From: Chersky-267 sp034666965
GTDB lineage: Bacteria > Chloroflexota > Limnocylindria > Limnocylindrales > CSP1-4
Assembly (NCBI GenBank): GCA_034666965.1
Contig: JAXDKT010000061.1
Span: 1 to 64,000 of the forward strand
DNA length: 64,000 nt
Direction of reading: 5' to 3'
The notes below the pieces were generated by a model. It saw only the letters and a program-made list of their open reading frames with translations. It was not told the DNA's origin and ran no database searches. The position numbers were made by a program, and so were the translations under genes. Shown here in pieces: positions 25,020 to 32,578 of this stretch; the first letter of the stretch is position 1; each line of letters starts with the position of its first letter.

Positions 25020-25988
25020 TCAGCGGTCGCGCCGCAGGACCAGGATGTGCTGGTGGGCGATGTTGGGCACGAAGGCGTTGGGGTAGCCATACGGACGCAG
25101 GCGCGTCCCGGCCTGATACCAGACCAGGTCGCCCTTGGGGATCAGCCCCACCCGTTGGGCACGTTCGGCCAGGTCCGCGGCGGTGAACAGATAGCGGCCA
25201 TCCTGGTAGGCGTCGCGCACGATCACGACGGCGTAGCGCCGGGGCCGGACGACGCGCCGGCACTCAGCCAGGACGGCCTCCATGCGGTCCAGGAAGGTGG
25301 CGTAGTCGGGGCTATTGGCGAGGTCGGCCGGATCGTCGCTGACCATGGCGTAATCGGTCCGACGGTTGGCGTGGGATTCGGCCAGCTTGCCGCCGGCCAT
25401 CGTCAGCGGCAGTTGCACGTTGTAGGGCGGATCCATGGCGACCAGATCGACCGAGGCCTCGGGCAGGGTCGGCAGGATCGTCAGCGCATCGCCCTGGCGC
25501 ATCTCGAGCCCCGCCGGATCGAACGTCCGAGCCCCGCCAGGGTCGCTTGGGCCGAGGTTGGCCAGGATCGGGCCTTGGCCGTCGCGTTCGGCCGACAGCT
25601 CGGCGACGACGGTCCGGTAGACATCCACCCAGCGTGGGTCGAGCTCGACACCGAGCGCTCGCCGGGGGCGCTGGGCGATGGCCGCCCCGAGGAGGGTCCC
25701 GCCGACCCCGGCGAATGGATCCAGAACCAGCTCACCGGACTTGCTGAAGAATTCGATCAGCCGGCACATCAGCCGGGGGGGCTTGTTGGCGCCGTGCGCC
25801 TTGCGCAGCCCGTGTCCGAGCTCGGACGGATACGCCGTCGACCAGACCGACTTGGTGAAGTACAGCCACTCCTCGCCGGATAGCTCGTTGAGGGCATTGG
25901 CCGAGTGCGGGCTCCCCCGCCCGGCGGGGCGGGCGGGCAGCTCCGTGGGTAGCTCGATCGGAGGCACAGCGTCAGCGCGATCGGCCAT
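25020..25988 (-). CDS. Orphan DNA methyltransferase (N4/N6 amino-methyltransferase)
   Basis: 322 aa. The SAM-binding motif I region is ELVLDPFAGVGGTLLGA (about residue 70), followed by LGVELDPRWVDVYR. The catalytic motif IV AMDPPYNVQLP (DPPY) comes about 105 residues later. The order X-I-IV corresponds to the alpha/gamma arrangement rather than the beta class of CcrM. The N-terminus has WSTAYPSELGHGLRKAHG with GANKPPRLMCRLI, a motif X-like region. No restriction enzyme or specificity subunit is nearby, so it is probably an orphan or epigenetic methylase, or possibly acts on RNA. A -10 box lies 6 nt before the ATG. Confidence 0.85.
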   Translation of the reverse strand: MADRADAVPPIELPTELPARPAGRGSPHSANALNELSGEEWLYFTKSVWSTAYPSELGHGLRKAHGANKPPRLMCRLIEFFSKSGELVLDPFAGVGGTLLGAAIAQRPRRALGVELDPRWVDVYRTVVAELSAERDGQGPILANLGPSDPGGARTFDPAGLEMRQGDALTILPTLPEASVDLVAMDPPYNVQLPLTMAGGKLAESHANRRTDYAMVSDDPADLANSPDYATFLDRMEAVLAECRRVVRPRRYAVVIVRDAYQDGRYLFTAADLAERAQRVGLIPKGDLVWYQAGTRLRPYGYPNAFVPNIAHQHILVLRRDR

Positions 25989-25994
25989 GCGATC

Positions 25995-26000
25995 AGCCTA
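25995..26000 (-). promoter_or_regulatory. -10 element (TAGGCT), leaderless-type
   Basis: Minus-strand TAGGCT ends 6 nt before the ATG at 25988, without a Shine-Dalgarno sequence. Confidence 0.4.
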
Positions 26001-26045
26001 GCGGTTCGCGCCAGCGGCGGGCAGCCGAGCCGCGGCCCGAAGCGG

Positions 26046-26075
26046 CGGACCCCCGGGGAGGGGCCCAGGGGTCCG
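26046..26075 (-). terminator. Hairpin downstream of the DUF4383 gene
   Basis: CGGACCCC and GGGGTCCG form an 8-bp stem with a 14-nt G/C-rich loop, 45 bp past the stop codon of the membrane-protein gene at 26120. Confidence 0.45.
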
Positions 26076-26119
26076 AGAGAGGGGCGTGGGGAGCGTCGGG
26101 AACGGACTCCCGGCGAGGA

Positions 26120-26506
26120 TCAGGCGGTGGCCGTCTGACCCCGGGACATCCAGCCCACCGCGAGGCTGATCACCGCCAGCCCGAGGTGCAGACCGTGGTC
26201 GGCATTCGAGACGGGGTACCCGTTGCCGAGGATCCCGAACAGCGTCGGGCTGACGAGCAGCAGGACGAAGATGACGAGATACAGCACGCCGATCCCGATC
26301 ACGCCCATGGCCTGCTGTTCGCCGCGCAGGCCGAACGCCACCCACAGGGCGAGCAATCCGGTGGCCAGGTGGACGATGTTGTGGACCGGCCCGGTCACGA
26401 AGATCGCGTTGGTATCGCCGACGATCGGGTTGGAGATGAACCCAAGCAGGCCGACCGCAACGAGCACGACGCCGATGAGGGTCGCGTAGGGCTTGGCGTA
26501 CGACAT
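26120..26506 (-). CDS. DUF4383 four-helix membrane protein
   Basis: 128 aa with four predicted membrane helices and the family's hallmark VHNIVHLATGLLALW (a histidine-rich second helix) and NADHGLHLGLAVISLAVGW at the end. Function unknown; the conserved histidines inside the membrane suggest metal or heme contact, but that is speculative. The ATG at 26506 is fixed by GGAGGGACAGG just upstream. It is divergent from the LuxR regulator gene. Confidence 0.85.
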   Translation of the reverse strand: MSYAKPYATLIGVVLVAVGLLGFISNPIVGDTNAIFVTGPVHNIVHLATGLLALWVAFGLRGEQQAMGVIGIGVLYLVIFVLLLVSPTLFGILGNGYPVSNADHGLHLGLAVISLAVGWMSRGQTATA

Positions 26507-26626
26507 CCTGTCCCTCCTCTTGCTGGCGCCCTTGATGGCGCTTCCTGACAACGGTACGCGCGTTCGGCCACGATGGATGACGCGCCATTCGGGACGGCGC
26601 CTGCTTCTCGACGAGGGACGCCCGCC

Positions 26627-26632
26627 TAGAAT
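26627..26632 (+). promoter_or_regulatory. -10 element (TAGAAT), leaderless-type
   Basis: TAGAAT ends 5 nt before the ATG at 26638; no Shine-Dalgarno sequence. Confidence 0.45.
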
Positions 26633-26637
26633 GGCGC

Positions 26638-29600
26638 ATGGCCGCCAGGTTCACGAGCGCGCGGTTCGTCGGCAGGCAGCGGGAGCTTGCCCGTCTTGCC
26701 GACGCGCTCGAGTCGGCCGTCGACGGACATTCATCGACCCTCCTGATCTCCGGCAGCGGTGGCCTGGGCGCCAGTCGCCTCCTCGACGAGGCAGAGCGAC
26801 GGATCGCCCTCCTGCCAGAGCCCCTCGTCGTCATCCGCTGTCGGGCGCGCCCCGGCCGGGTCGGGGATCCCTACGCTCCAGTGGCCGCCGGGCTCGAGCG
26901 GCTGGTCGCCGATCTGCCCGATGACGAGCTCGCCCGGGTCGCCGGGACCGGCGTCGAGGAGCTCGGCCAGCTTTTGCCCGGGATCGTCGAGCGCCTCGGC
27001 CGTCTGGGGGTGCTGCCCGCTCGACCGGCTGTGACCGACCCCGAGCGGCGCCAGACCAGGATGCTCGAGTCGATCCTGGGCATGCTCAACCGGATCGGCG
27101 AGCGGACCCCTGTCGTGATCGCGCTCGAGGACCTCCAGTCGGCCGACGCCGGGACCCGGGCCCTGGCCACCTTCCTGGCCCGAGTCTCGCGTCCCGGCCG
27201 GCTATGCGTGCTGGCCACCTATCAGCCCGATGAGCTGATCCGCAGCCACCCGCTCCGCGCGGCCCTGGCGGACATGGCCGAGGGCAACGATCCGCCGGCC
27301 GAGCTGCCCCTTCGGCCGTTCGACCGCGACGAGCTGGCCGAGCTCATCGAGGCGATCGAGGGCAATCCGCCCTCGGCATCGGTCCTCCTCCTCGTCGCCG
27401 AGCGGTCGCGCGGGAATGCGCTCGTCGCCGAAGAGCTGCTGGCCGCAAGGCGCGAGCTGGCGGGCACGTCCCTGACCGGCTCGCTCGACGAGCTGGTGAT
27501 GGCCCGCCTCGCCCAGCGCACGCCCGAATGCCGCAGGATCCTGCGGCTGCTGGCTCCGGCCGGCGAGCCGCTCCGGATCGACGAGCTGGCGGCGGCCTCG
27601 GCCGCCTTCGAGCGCAGCGCGGAACGCCCCGCTCCGCGTTCGAGCGGCGTCCCGCGGCGCGGCGGCGGCATCCTCGATCCAGACCTGACGGTCGGACTGG
27701 TCGAAGCCATCGAGCACGGCTTCGTCGCTCTTGACCCCGGCCCGAACCGAACGTCCGAATCGCCGGAGGCCCCGACCGGCTCCGACGACGGCTCGGGGTT
27801 CACGCCCGGCGACCTGGCGACGCTCCCGGCGGAAACCACAATCGGGTTCCGCCACGAGCTGATCGCGCGGGCGGTGGAGGCCGACCTGCTCCCGCCCCAG
27901 CGGCGGCGTCACCATGCCGCACTCGCTGCCGGTCTGGGCGCGCGACCCGGCTCCCGGGCGCGCCATCACATGGCCGCCCACGAGCCCGGCCCGGCCCGGG
28001 CCGCCGCGATCGAGGCCGCGGCGCTGGCCGAGGCCATGGACGCCCCCGGCGACACCCTGGCCCACCTCGAGCTGGCCCTCGAGCTCGACGACCGGACGAT
28101 TCCGCCGGAGGGCTCCGCCGACCCGGCCGCACCGGCTGGGCTCCTGGCCCGGGCGGCTGACGCGGCGTTCGCGGACGCCCGCCCCATCCGGGCAGCGGCC
28201 TATGCCGAGTCGGCCATTGCCCGACTCGACGAGCGCACCCACCGGGTGGCCCTGGCGCTCCTCCACGAGCGACTGGGCCGCTATCGTCGGGCGGCCGGCG
28301 ACACGGACGGCTCGATCGTCGCGCACCGTCGGGCGCTGCGCCTGATCCCGGCCAGTCCGACCCGGGAGCGGGCCCTGATCCTGGCTTCGCTCGCCCAGGT
28401 CCGCATGCTCGAGGGCATGTTCAGCGAGTCCGAGCGACTGTGCCGCGAAGCGATCGAGGTGGCCCGGATCGTGGGTCCGGCGGCGCGCGGTGAGGAGGGC
28501 CACGCGATCTGCACGCTGGGCATCTCGCGAGCTTGGGGCGAGGAGCCCGAGGCGGGCGTGGCCCTTCTCCGCGAGGCTCGCCAGATCGCCCAGGAGCTGG
28601 GCCGACTCGACGACATCTTCCGGGCCACGGCCAATCTGACCACCGCGCTGGATCTGCTCGGTCGCCGCCGCGAGGCGGTCGACGTGGCCATGGCCGGGAT
28701 CGAGGAGGCGCGATCGGCCGGTCAGGAAGCGACCTATGGCAACTTCCTGCGCGGCAATGGAGCCGACTCGCTGTTCCTCCTTGGCCGCTGGGACGAGTCG
28801 CGCCAGCTCGGCGAGACTGCCCTCGAGTGGAGCCCGGTCGGGGTGGCCTACGTCAATGCTGTGACCAACCTGGCCATCGTCGAGGTCGAGTCTCGGGCGG
28901 GCGAGCGCGCCGGGCGGCTCCTTGGCCGACTCCTGCTCGAGCTCGAGACCGTGCCCGACGCCCAGAACTCGGTGCCCGCCTACCGGGCGGCCGCTTCGTT
29001 CGCCCTCTGGCGCGGCGACCTCGAGGACGCGCGCCGCGTGGTCGACCTGGGCTGGGCTCCCATTCGCGACACCGAGGATTGGGTGTTGATCGCCAAGATG
29101 GCCGCCTCGGTCGTCGAGACGGATGCGGCGGTGATCGCGGACGCTCGCGACCGGCGCGACCTCCCGGCACTGGCCTCGGCTCGCGAGCGATCGCGCGAGG
29201 TCCTCACCGCCGCCCAGGACGCGGTCGCCCGGGCGGGCGTGGCCCGCACGATCGGCTCGCGGCGCGAGGCGGACGCGCATCTCGCGACGGCCCGCGCCTT
29301 CCAGGCGCGCTTCGACGGCCGCGACGATCCGAGCGCGTGGGATGCCCTGGCCCGAACCTGGGAGTCGCTCGAGATGCCCTACCAGGTCGCCCGCGCCCGC
29401 TGGCACCAGGCGGAGGCGGCATTGGCGGCTGGCGACGGGCGGTCGGGTCGAGGCACGGCGCGCCGGCCGCTCCTGGACGCAGTCCGGCTGGCGCGCGAGC
29501 TCGGGGCACGACCACTCCTGCGCGAGCTGCAGGAACTGGCCGGCCGAGCTCGGATCACCATCCCCGACGATGGCCAGGCGGGGCTGGACGGGGCAGCCGA

Positions 29601-29925
29601 AGCTGTCGGCAGTCCCGTGCCGGTCATCGCCGGCGGGCCCCTCGATGGGTCAGCCGAGCGCTCGCCCGATGGGTCCCGTTTCGCCCGCGACTTCGTGGGA
29701 CCGACCCGCCCGAAGTCGGCCGTCTTCGGGCTCAGCCCGCGCGAGCGCGAGGTCCTCCTGCTGCTGTCGGGTGGTCGGACGAACCGAGAGATCGGCGAGC
29801 ACCTGTTCATCAGCCAGAAGACCGTCGGCGTCCACGTCGGCAACATCCTGGCCAAGCTGAGCGTGTCCGGGCGGGTCGAGGCTGCGGCCGTGGCCATCCG
29901 CCTGGGCCTGACCGACCGACCCTAG
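26638..29925 (+). CDS. Large LuxR-family (LAL/MalT-like) transcriptional regulator
   Basis: 1095 aa with the LAL plan: an N-terminal STAND ATPase-like module (about 1-280), a winged/linker region, a long alpha-solenoid of TPR-like repeats (about 450-1000), and a C-terminal LuxR helix-turn-helix (FGLSPREREVLLLLSGGRTNREIG, split here by the conserved SPREREVL and TNREIG segments) at about 1022-1090. The Walker-B-like VVIALEDLQSAD is intact, but the P-loop position reads GSGGLGAS (39-46) with alanine where lysine is expected. Such regulators normally use ATP and a small ligand to activate promoters; here nucleotide binding may be lost. It has its own promoter and no obvious target next door. Confidence 0.88.
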   Translation: MAARFTSARFVGRQRELARLADALESAVDGHSSTLLISGSGGLGASRLLDEAERRIALLPEPLVVIRCRARPGRVGDPYAPVAAGLERLVADLPDDELARVAGTGVEELGQLLPGIVERLGRLGVLPARPAVTDPERRQTRMLESILGMLNRIGERTPVVIALEDLQSADAGTRALATFLARVSRPGRLCVLATYQPDELIRSHPLRAALADMAEGNDPPAELPLRPFDRDELAELIEAIEGNPPSASVLLLVAERSRGNALVAEELLAARRELAGTSLTGSLDELVMARLAQRTPECRRILRLLAPAGEPLRIDELAAASAAFERSAERPAPRSSGVPRRGGGILDPDLTVGLVEAIEHGFVALDPGPNRTSESPEAPTGSDDGSGFTPGDLATLPAETTIGFRHELIARAVEADLLPPQRRRHHAALAAGLGARPGSRARHHMAAHEPGPARAAAIEAAALAEAMDAPGDTLAHLELALELDDRTIPPEGSADPAAPAGLLARAADAAFADARPIRAAAYAESAIARLDERTHRVALALLHERLGRYRRAAGDTDGSIVAHRRALRLIPASPTRERALILASLAQVRMLEGMFSESERLCREAIEVARIVGPAARGEEGHAICTLGISRAWGEEPEAGVALLREARQIAQELGRLDDIFRATANLTTALDLLGRRREAVDVAMAGIEEARSAGQEATYGNFLRGNGADSLFLLGRWDESRQLGETALEWSPVGVAYVNAVTNLAIVEVESRAGERAGRLLGRLLLELETVPDAQNSVPAYRAAASFALWRGDLEDARRVVDLGWAPIRDTEDWVLIAKMAASVVETDAAVIADARDRRDLPALASARERSREVLTAAQDAVARAGVARTIGSRREADAHLATARAFQARFDGRDDPSAWDALARTWESLEMPYQVARARWHQAEAALAAGDGRSGRGTARRPLLDAVRLARELGARPLLRELQELAGRARITIPDDGQAGLDGAAEAVGSPVPVIAGGPLDGSAERSPDGSRFARDFVGPTRPKSAVFGLSPREREVLLLLSGGRTNREIGEHLFISQKTVGVHVGNILAKLSVSGRVEAAAVAIRLGLTDRP

Positions 29926-29931
29926 GCCGCC

Positions 29932-29946
29932 AGGCTCGCTGAGCCT
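29932..29946 (+). terminator. Hairpin after the LuxR regulator gene
   Basis: AGGCTC and GAGCCT with a 3-nt loop, 6 nt past the stop codon. Short stem without a U-run. Confidence 0.35.
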
Positions 29947-30001
29947 CGCCCCCGTCCCAGGCGAGCCCCTCGCGCCCGCGCTGGCGAGCCGGCTCGTCGC
30001 C

Positions 30002-30031
30002 TTGACGCCTCGCGGGCACCGACCGTACCAT
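30002..30031 (+). promoter_or_regulatory. Promoter of the SAM riboswitch operon (TTGACG - 18 bp - TACCAT)
   Basis: TTGACG at 30002-30007 and TACCAT at 30026-30031 are separated by 18 bp. This is the best two-box vegetative promoter in the window. Transcription would start near 30038, about 14 nt before the first riboswitch helix. Confidence 0.65.
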
Positions 30032-30048
30032 CGGTCCACAACTGAAGA

Positions 30049-30157
30049 GCGCTTATCAAGAGTGGCGGAGGGACCGGCCCGTTGAAGCCACGACAACCTA
30101 CCGGCGTCGAGTCGGCAAGGTGCCAAGTCCGGGCAGGTCCACCCTGCGAGATAAGGG
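30049..30157 (+). promoter_or_regulatory. SAM-I (S-box) riboswitch
   Basis: The aptamer opens with CTTATCAAGAGTGGCGGAGG and GACCGGCCC, then TTGAAGCC and GACAACC, and closes with GCAAGGTGCCAAGTCC, a GGGCAGG segment and GATAAG. Helix P1 pairs CTTATC (30052-30057) with GATAAG (30150-30155). The AAGAGTGGCGGAGGGA kink-turn region, the GAAGCC internal loop and the AACC element match the SAM-I consensus. When SAM is bound, P1 is stabilised and the downstream terminator should form, shutting off the thrC-like/moaD-like operon. This ties the operon to methionine/SAM homeostasis. Confidence 0.92.
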
Positions 30158-30166
30158 AGCTCTCCC

Positions 30167-30200
30167 GAGACCCTTCCTCTGCCGGAAGGGTCTTCTCGTT
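30167..30200 (+). terminator. Riboswitch-controlled intrinsic terminator
   Basis: AGACCCTTCC (30168-30177) and GGAAGGGTCT (30184-30193) form a perfect 10-bp stem with a 6-nt loop, followed by TCTCGTTT. It lies just downstream of the S-box. The segment GGGAGCTCTCCC at 30155-30166 lies between P1 and the terminator and could take part in the alternative antiterminator fold. Confidence 0.8.
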
Positions 30201-30248
30201 TCCGGTCCCGGGCGCTGATGCACCAGATGGCGAGGACCGACCGAGACG

Positions 30249-31580
30249 ATGATCTCCGAGTTGATGACGACCGCGACCGAGGCAGGGCGAGGCCAGATCG
30301 CGCCCGTGAGCCGGATCCTCGGCCTGCGCTGTCGCAACTGCGCTCGGCCCGAGGTGCTCGGGCCTAACTACGTCTGCCCCGCCTGCTTCGGACCGCTCGA
30401 GGTGGCCTACGACCTCGAGCTCGTTGGCCGGCTCGTGGACCGGGCCACGATCGGTGCCCGGCCCCCCGGCATCTGGCGCTACCTCGAGCTGCTCCCCGTC
30501 GAGGCTCCGCCCGCCCGCGGCCTCCAGGTCGGCTCGACGCCACTCATCGCCGCCGACCGGCTGGGCCCCGCCCTGGGCATCGACCGGTTGTGGATCAAGG
30601 ACGACACTCGCAACCCGACGCTGTCATTCAAGGATCGCGCGGTCGCGATCGCGGCCACCCGGGCGGTCGAGCTCGGGCTCGACGTCCTGGCCTGCGCCTC
30701 GACCGGCAACCTGGCCGGCGCGACGGCGGCGGCGGCCGCGGCCATCGGCCTGCCCGCCTACGTGTTCGTTCCGGCCGATCTCGAGCCGGCCAAGATCGAC
30801 CATGCGCTGGCGTACGGCGCGACGGTGGTTCCGGTCGCCGGCACGTACGACGACGTCAACCGGCTGTGCCTCGAGGTCGCCGACGAGCTCGGCTGGGGCT
30901 TCGTCAACGTCAACCTGCGGCCGTACTACGCCGAGGGCAGCAAGACCCTCGCGTTCGAGATCGCCGAGGCGCTCGGCTGGCGCCTGCCCGACGTGATCGT
31001 GGCGCCGATCGCGTCCGGTGCGATGTATACCAAGCTGGCCAAGGGCTTCGACGAGCTGGCCGCGGTCGGGCTCATCGAGCGGACGCCGGTCCGCTTCGTC
31101 GGCGGCCAGGCGGCCGGTTGCGCGCCGGTGGCGAGCGCCTTCGTCACGGGCGGCGACGTCATCGAGCCGGTCCGGTTCCCGGACACGATCGTCCGCTCGC
31201 TGGCGATCGGCAACCCGGCCGACGGCCGCTACGCGGTCGAGCTCGCCCGCGCGTCCGGTGGATCGATCGAGGCGATCCCGGACGAGGCGACCGCCGCGGC
31301 CATCGGCCAGGTCGCGACCCTGGAGGGGATCTATCCGGAGACGGCCGGGGGTGTCACCCTGGCCGCCGCCGAGGGCGCCCGCCGGACTGGCGTCATCCGG
31401 GCCGGTGACGAGGTGGTCGCCCTGCTGACCGGCAACGGCGTCAAGACCCCCGATGCAATCCGATTCGACGCCGGCCAGGGTGACCGCGGCCGGCCGACGG
31501 CGGCCGGTCGTGGCCGCCCCGGGTTGGCTGCGACGATCGCGCCCCGCTTGTCCGAGTTCGAGGCGTGGCTGAACCGATGA
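30249..31580 (+). CDS. thrC: Threonine synthase-like PLP enzyme (possibly a homocysteine-forming enzyme)
   Basis: 443 aa, PLP fold type II. A zinc-ribbon-like CRNC..CPAC pair (Cys28, 31, 43, 46) is followed by the catalytic core with Lys128 in LSFKDRAVA, the substrate loop ASTGNLAGATAAAAA and the C-terminal LLTGNGVKTPDA. By homology it converts O-phosphohomoserine to threonine. However, it is placed behind a SAM-I riboswitch, normally a methionine/cysteine control, and its stop overlaps the start of a MoaD-like sulfur carrier (ATGA). By analogy with CysM/CysO, the enzyme may use a carrier thiocarboxylate to make homocysteine from O-phosphohomoserine. That reassignment is inference; the sequence itself supports only the ThrC family. 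About 35 extra Arg/Gly-rich residues end the protein. Confidence 0.88.
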   Translation: MISELMTTATEAGRGQIAPVSRILGLRCRNCARPEVLGPNYVCPACFGPLEVAYDLELVGRLVDRATIGARPPGIWRYLELLPVEAPPARGLQVGSTPLIAADRLGPALGIDRLWIKDDTRNPTLSFKDRAVAIAATRAVELGLDVLACASTGNLAGATAAAAAAIGLPAYVFVPADLEPAKIDHALAYGATVVPVAGTYDDVNRLCLEVADELGWGFVNVNLRPYYAEGSKTLAFEIAEALGWRLPDVIVAPIASGAMYTKLAKGFDELAAVGLIERTPVRFVGGQAAGCAPVASAFVTGGDVIEPVRFPDTIVRSLAIGNPADGRYAVELARASGGSIEAIPDEATAAAIGQVATLEGIYPETAGGVTLAAAEGARRTGVIRAGDEVVALLTGNGVKTPDAIRFDAGQGDRGRPTAAGRGRPGLAATIAPRLSEFEAWLNR

Positions 31581-31942
31581 GCATCGTTCGGATCCCACCG
31601 GTGCTCCGGGTCGCGACCGGCGGGCAGAAGCAGGTCGAGGTCGCCGGGGTGACCGTCCGCGAGGTGATCGGCGGGCTGGTTGCCGCCTACCCCGGTCTCG
31701 GCGCCCAGCTGCTGGCCGGCGATGGCGACATCAACCGGTTCGTCAACGTCTTTCTCAACGACACCGACGTGCGCCATCTCCAGGCGCTCGACACGCCCGT
31801 GGACGATCGGGACACGGTCCTGCTGTTGCCGGCCATGGCCGGCGGCTCGGACGATCGTCAATGCGCCGCCTTCGGCGAGGCCGGTCGACGCGGCACTCAT
31901 GGCGGGTCGTGCTCGTGTCCGGAGCGAGTCGCCCAGCGCTGA
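31577..31942 (+). CDS. MoaD/ThiS-like ubiquitin-fold sulfur carrier with C-terminal tail
   Basis: 121 aa. The beta-grasp fold is clear: IVRIPPVLRVATGG (first strand), VTVREVIGGLVAAYPGLG (helix), NRFVNVFLNDTDVRHL, and the end LLLPAMAGG, whose Gly89-Gly90 corresponds to the adenylated/thiocarboxylated C-terminus of MoaD, ThiS and CysO. Unusually the frame does not stop there: 31 more residues follow, including Cys96 and a CSCP motif. Precursors with residues after Gly-Gly are known (QbsE, HcyS) and are trimmed by a JAMM protease; no such protease is encoded in this window. The ATG overlaps the thrC-like stop, so the pair is translationally coupled. Likely sulfur donor to the ThrC-like enzyme. 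Confidence 0.82.
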   Translation: MSIVRIPPVLRVATGGQKQVEVAGVTVREVIGGLVAAYPGLGAQLLAGDGDINRFVNVFLNDTDVRHLQALDTPVDDRDTVLLLPAMAGGSDDRQCAAFGEAGRRGTHGGSCSCPERVAQR

Positions 31943-32033
31943 CGCCGGCTTCGGGCGCGCGCCGGGGGTGGCTCGCACAACCCCGGGTCCGGCTGCGGAT
32001 CCTCATTCGCCCCACACCACCAGGAGATCCCCC

Positions 32034-32501
32034 ATGGCCATCCCCGTCCGTCTCATCGACCCGCGCGGCCAGCGTCTCGGCGCCGGCCTCTCGGCGCTGA
32101 CGCTTATCGTCGCGATCGTGCTCGACCTGCCGGTGCTGGCCGCGCTGGTGGGCATTGCCCTGGCGGCCAGCGCCGTGTTTGGCACCCGCTGGTTCATCTT
32201 CGGGCGGCCCTGGCCGACCATCCGCCGCGTGCTCAAGCTGGGGCCGCCCAGCGAGCCGGAGCCGGAGGTCGGGCCGCGCTTCGCCCAGGCCCTGGGGGCC
32301 GTCGTCCTGGCCGTCGGGGCGGTCGTGCTGGTCGGCGGCATCCGGCCGTGGGGCTGGCTGCCGGCGCTCATCGTGGTGATCCTCCAGGCGACCCTGGCCC
32401 TGACCGGCTTCTGCCTCGGCTGCCGTCTGTACGGGCTGCACTGGTGGCTGCCCGAGCAGTTCGACCGGTTCGTCCTGCGCCGGGCCGGAAGCTCGGACTG
32501 A
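32034..32501 (+). CDS. DUF4395 membrane protein with CxxC motif
   Basis: 155 aa with about four membrane helices and the DUF4395 signature: LIDPRGQRLGAGLSA at the start, RWFIFGRPWPTIRR in the middle and TGFCLGCRLYG near the end. Cys127 and Cys130 form a CxxC placed at a membrane boundary. DUF4395 genes often lie beside thioredoxin, rhodanese or other sulfur-transfer genes. Here it follows the sulfur-carrier gene after 91 nt with AGGAG upstream of its ATG, so it may be the third gene of the SAM-controlled operon and could handle thiol/disulfide chemistry. That role is inference. Confidence 0.8.
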   Translation: MAIPVRLIDPRGQRLGAGLSALTLIVAIVLDLPVLAALVGIALAASAVFGTRWFIFGRPWPTIRRVLKLGPPSEPEPEVGPRFAQALGAVVLAVGAVVLVGGIRPWGWLPALIVVILQATLALTGFCLGCRLYGLHWWLPEQFDRFVLRRAGSSD

Positions 32502-32578
32502 TCCCGCCATCGGATCGCAACCGAGCGGCGTCCCGGCCGGTGCCGACGGACGGGGGCGCGGTGGGGCATCCTGAACCG

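Noticed and set aside
27202..29406. 734-codon open frame antisense to the LuxR regulator gene
   Set aside because: High-GC antisense shadow with Arg/Gly/Asp-biased composition and no domain; the sense frame has a full domain architecture.
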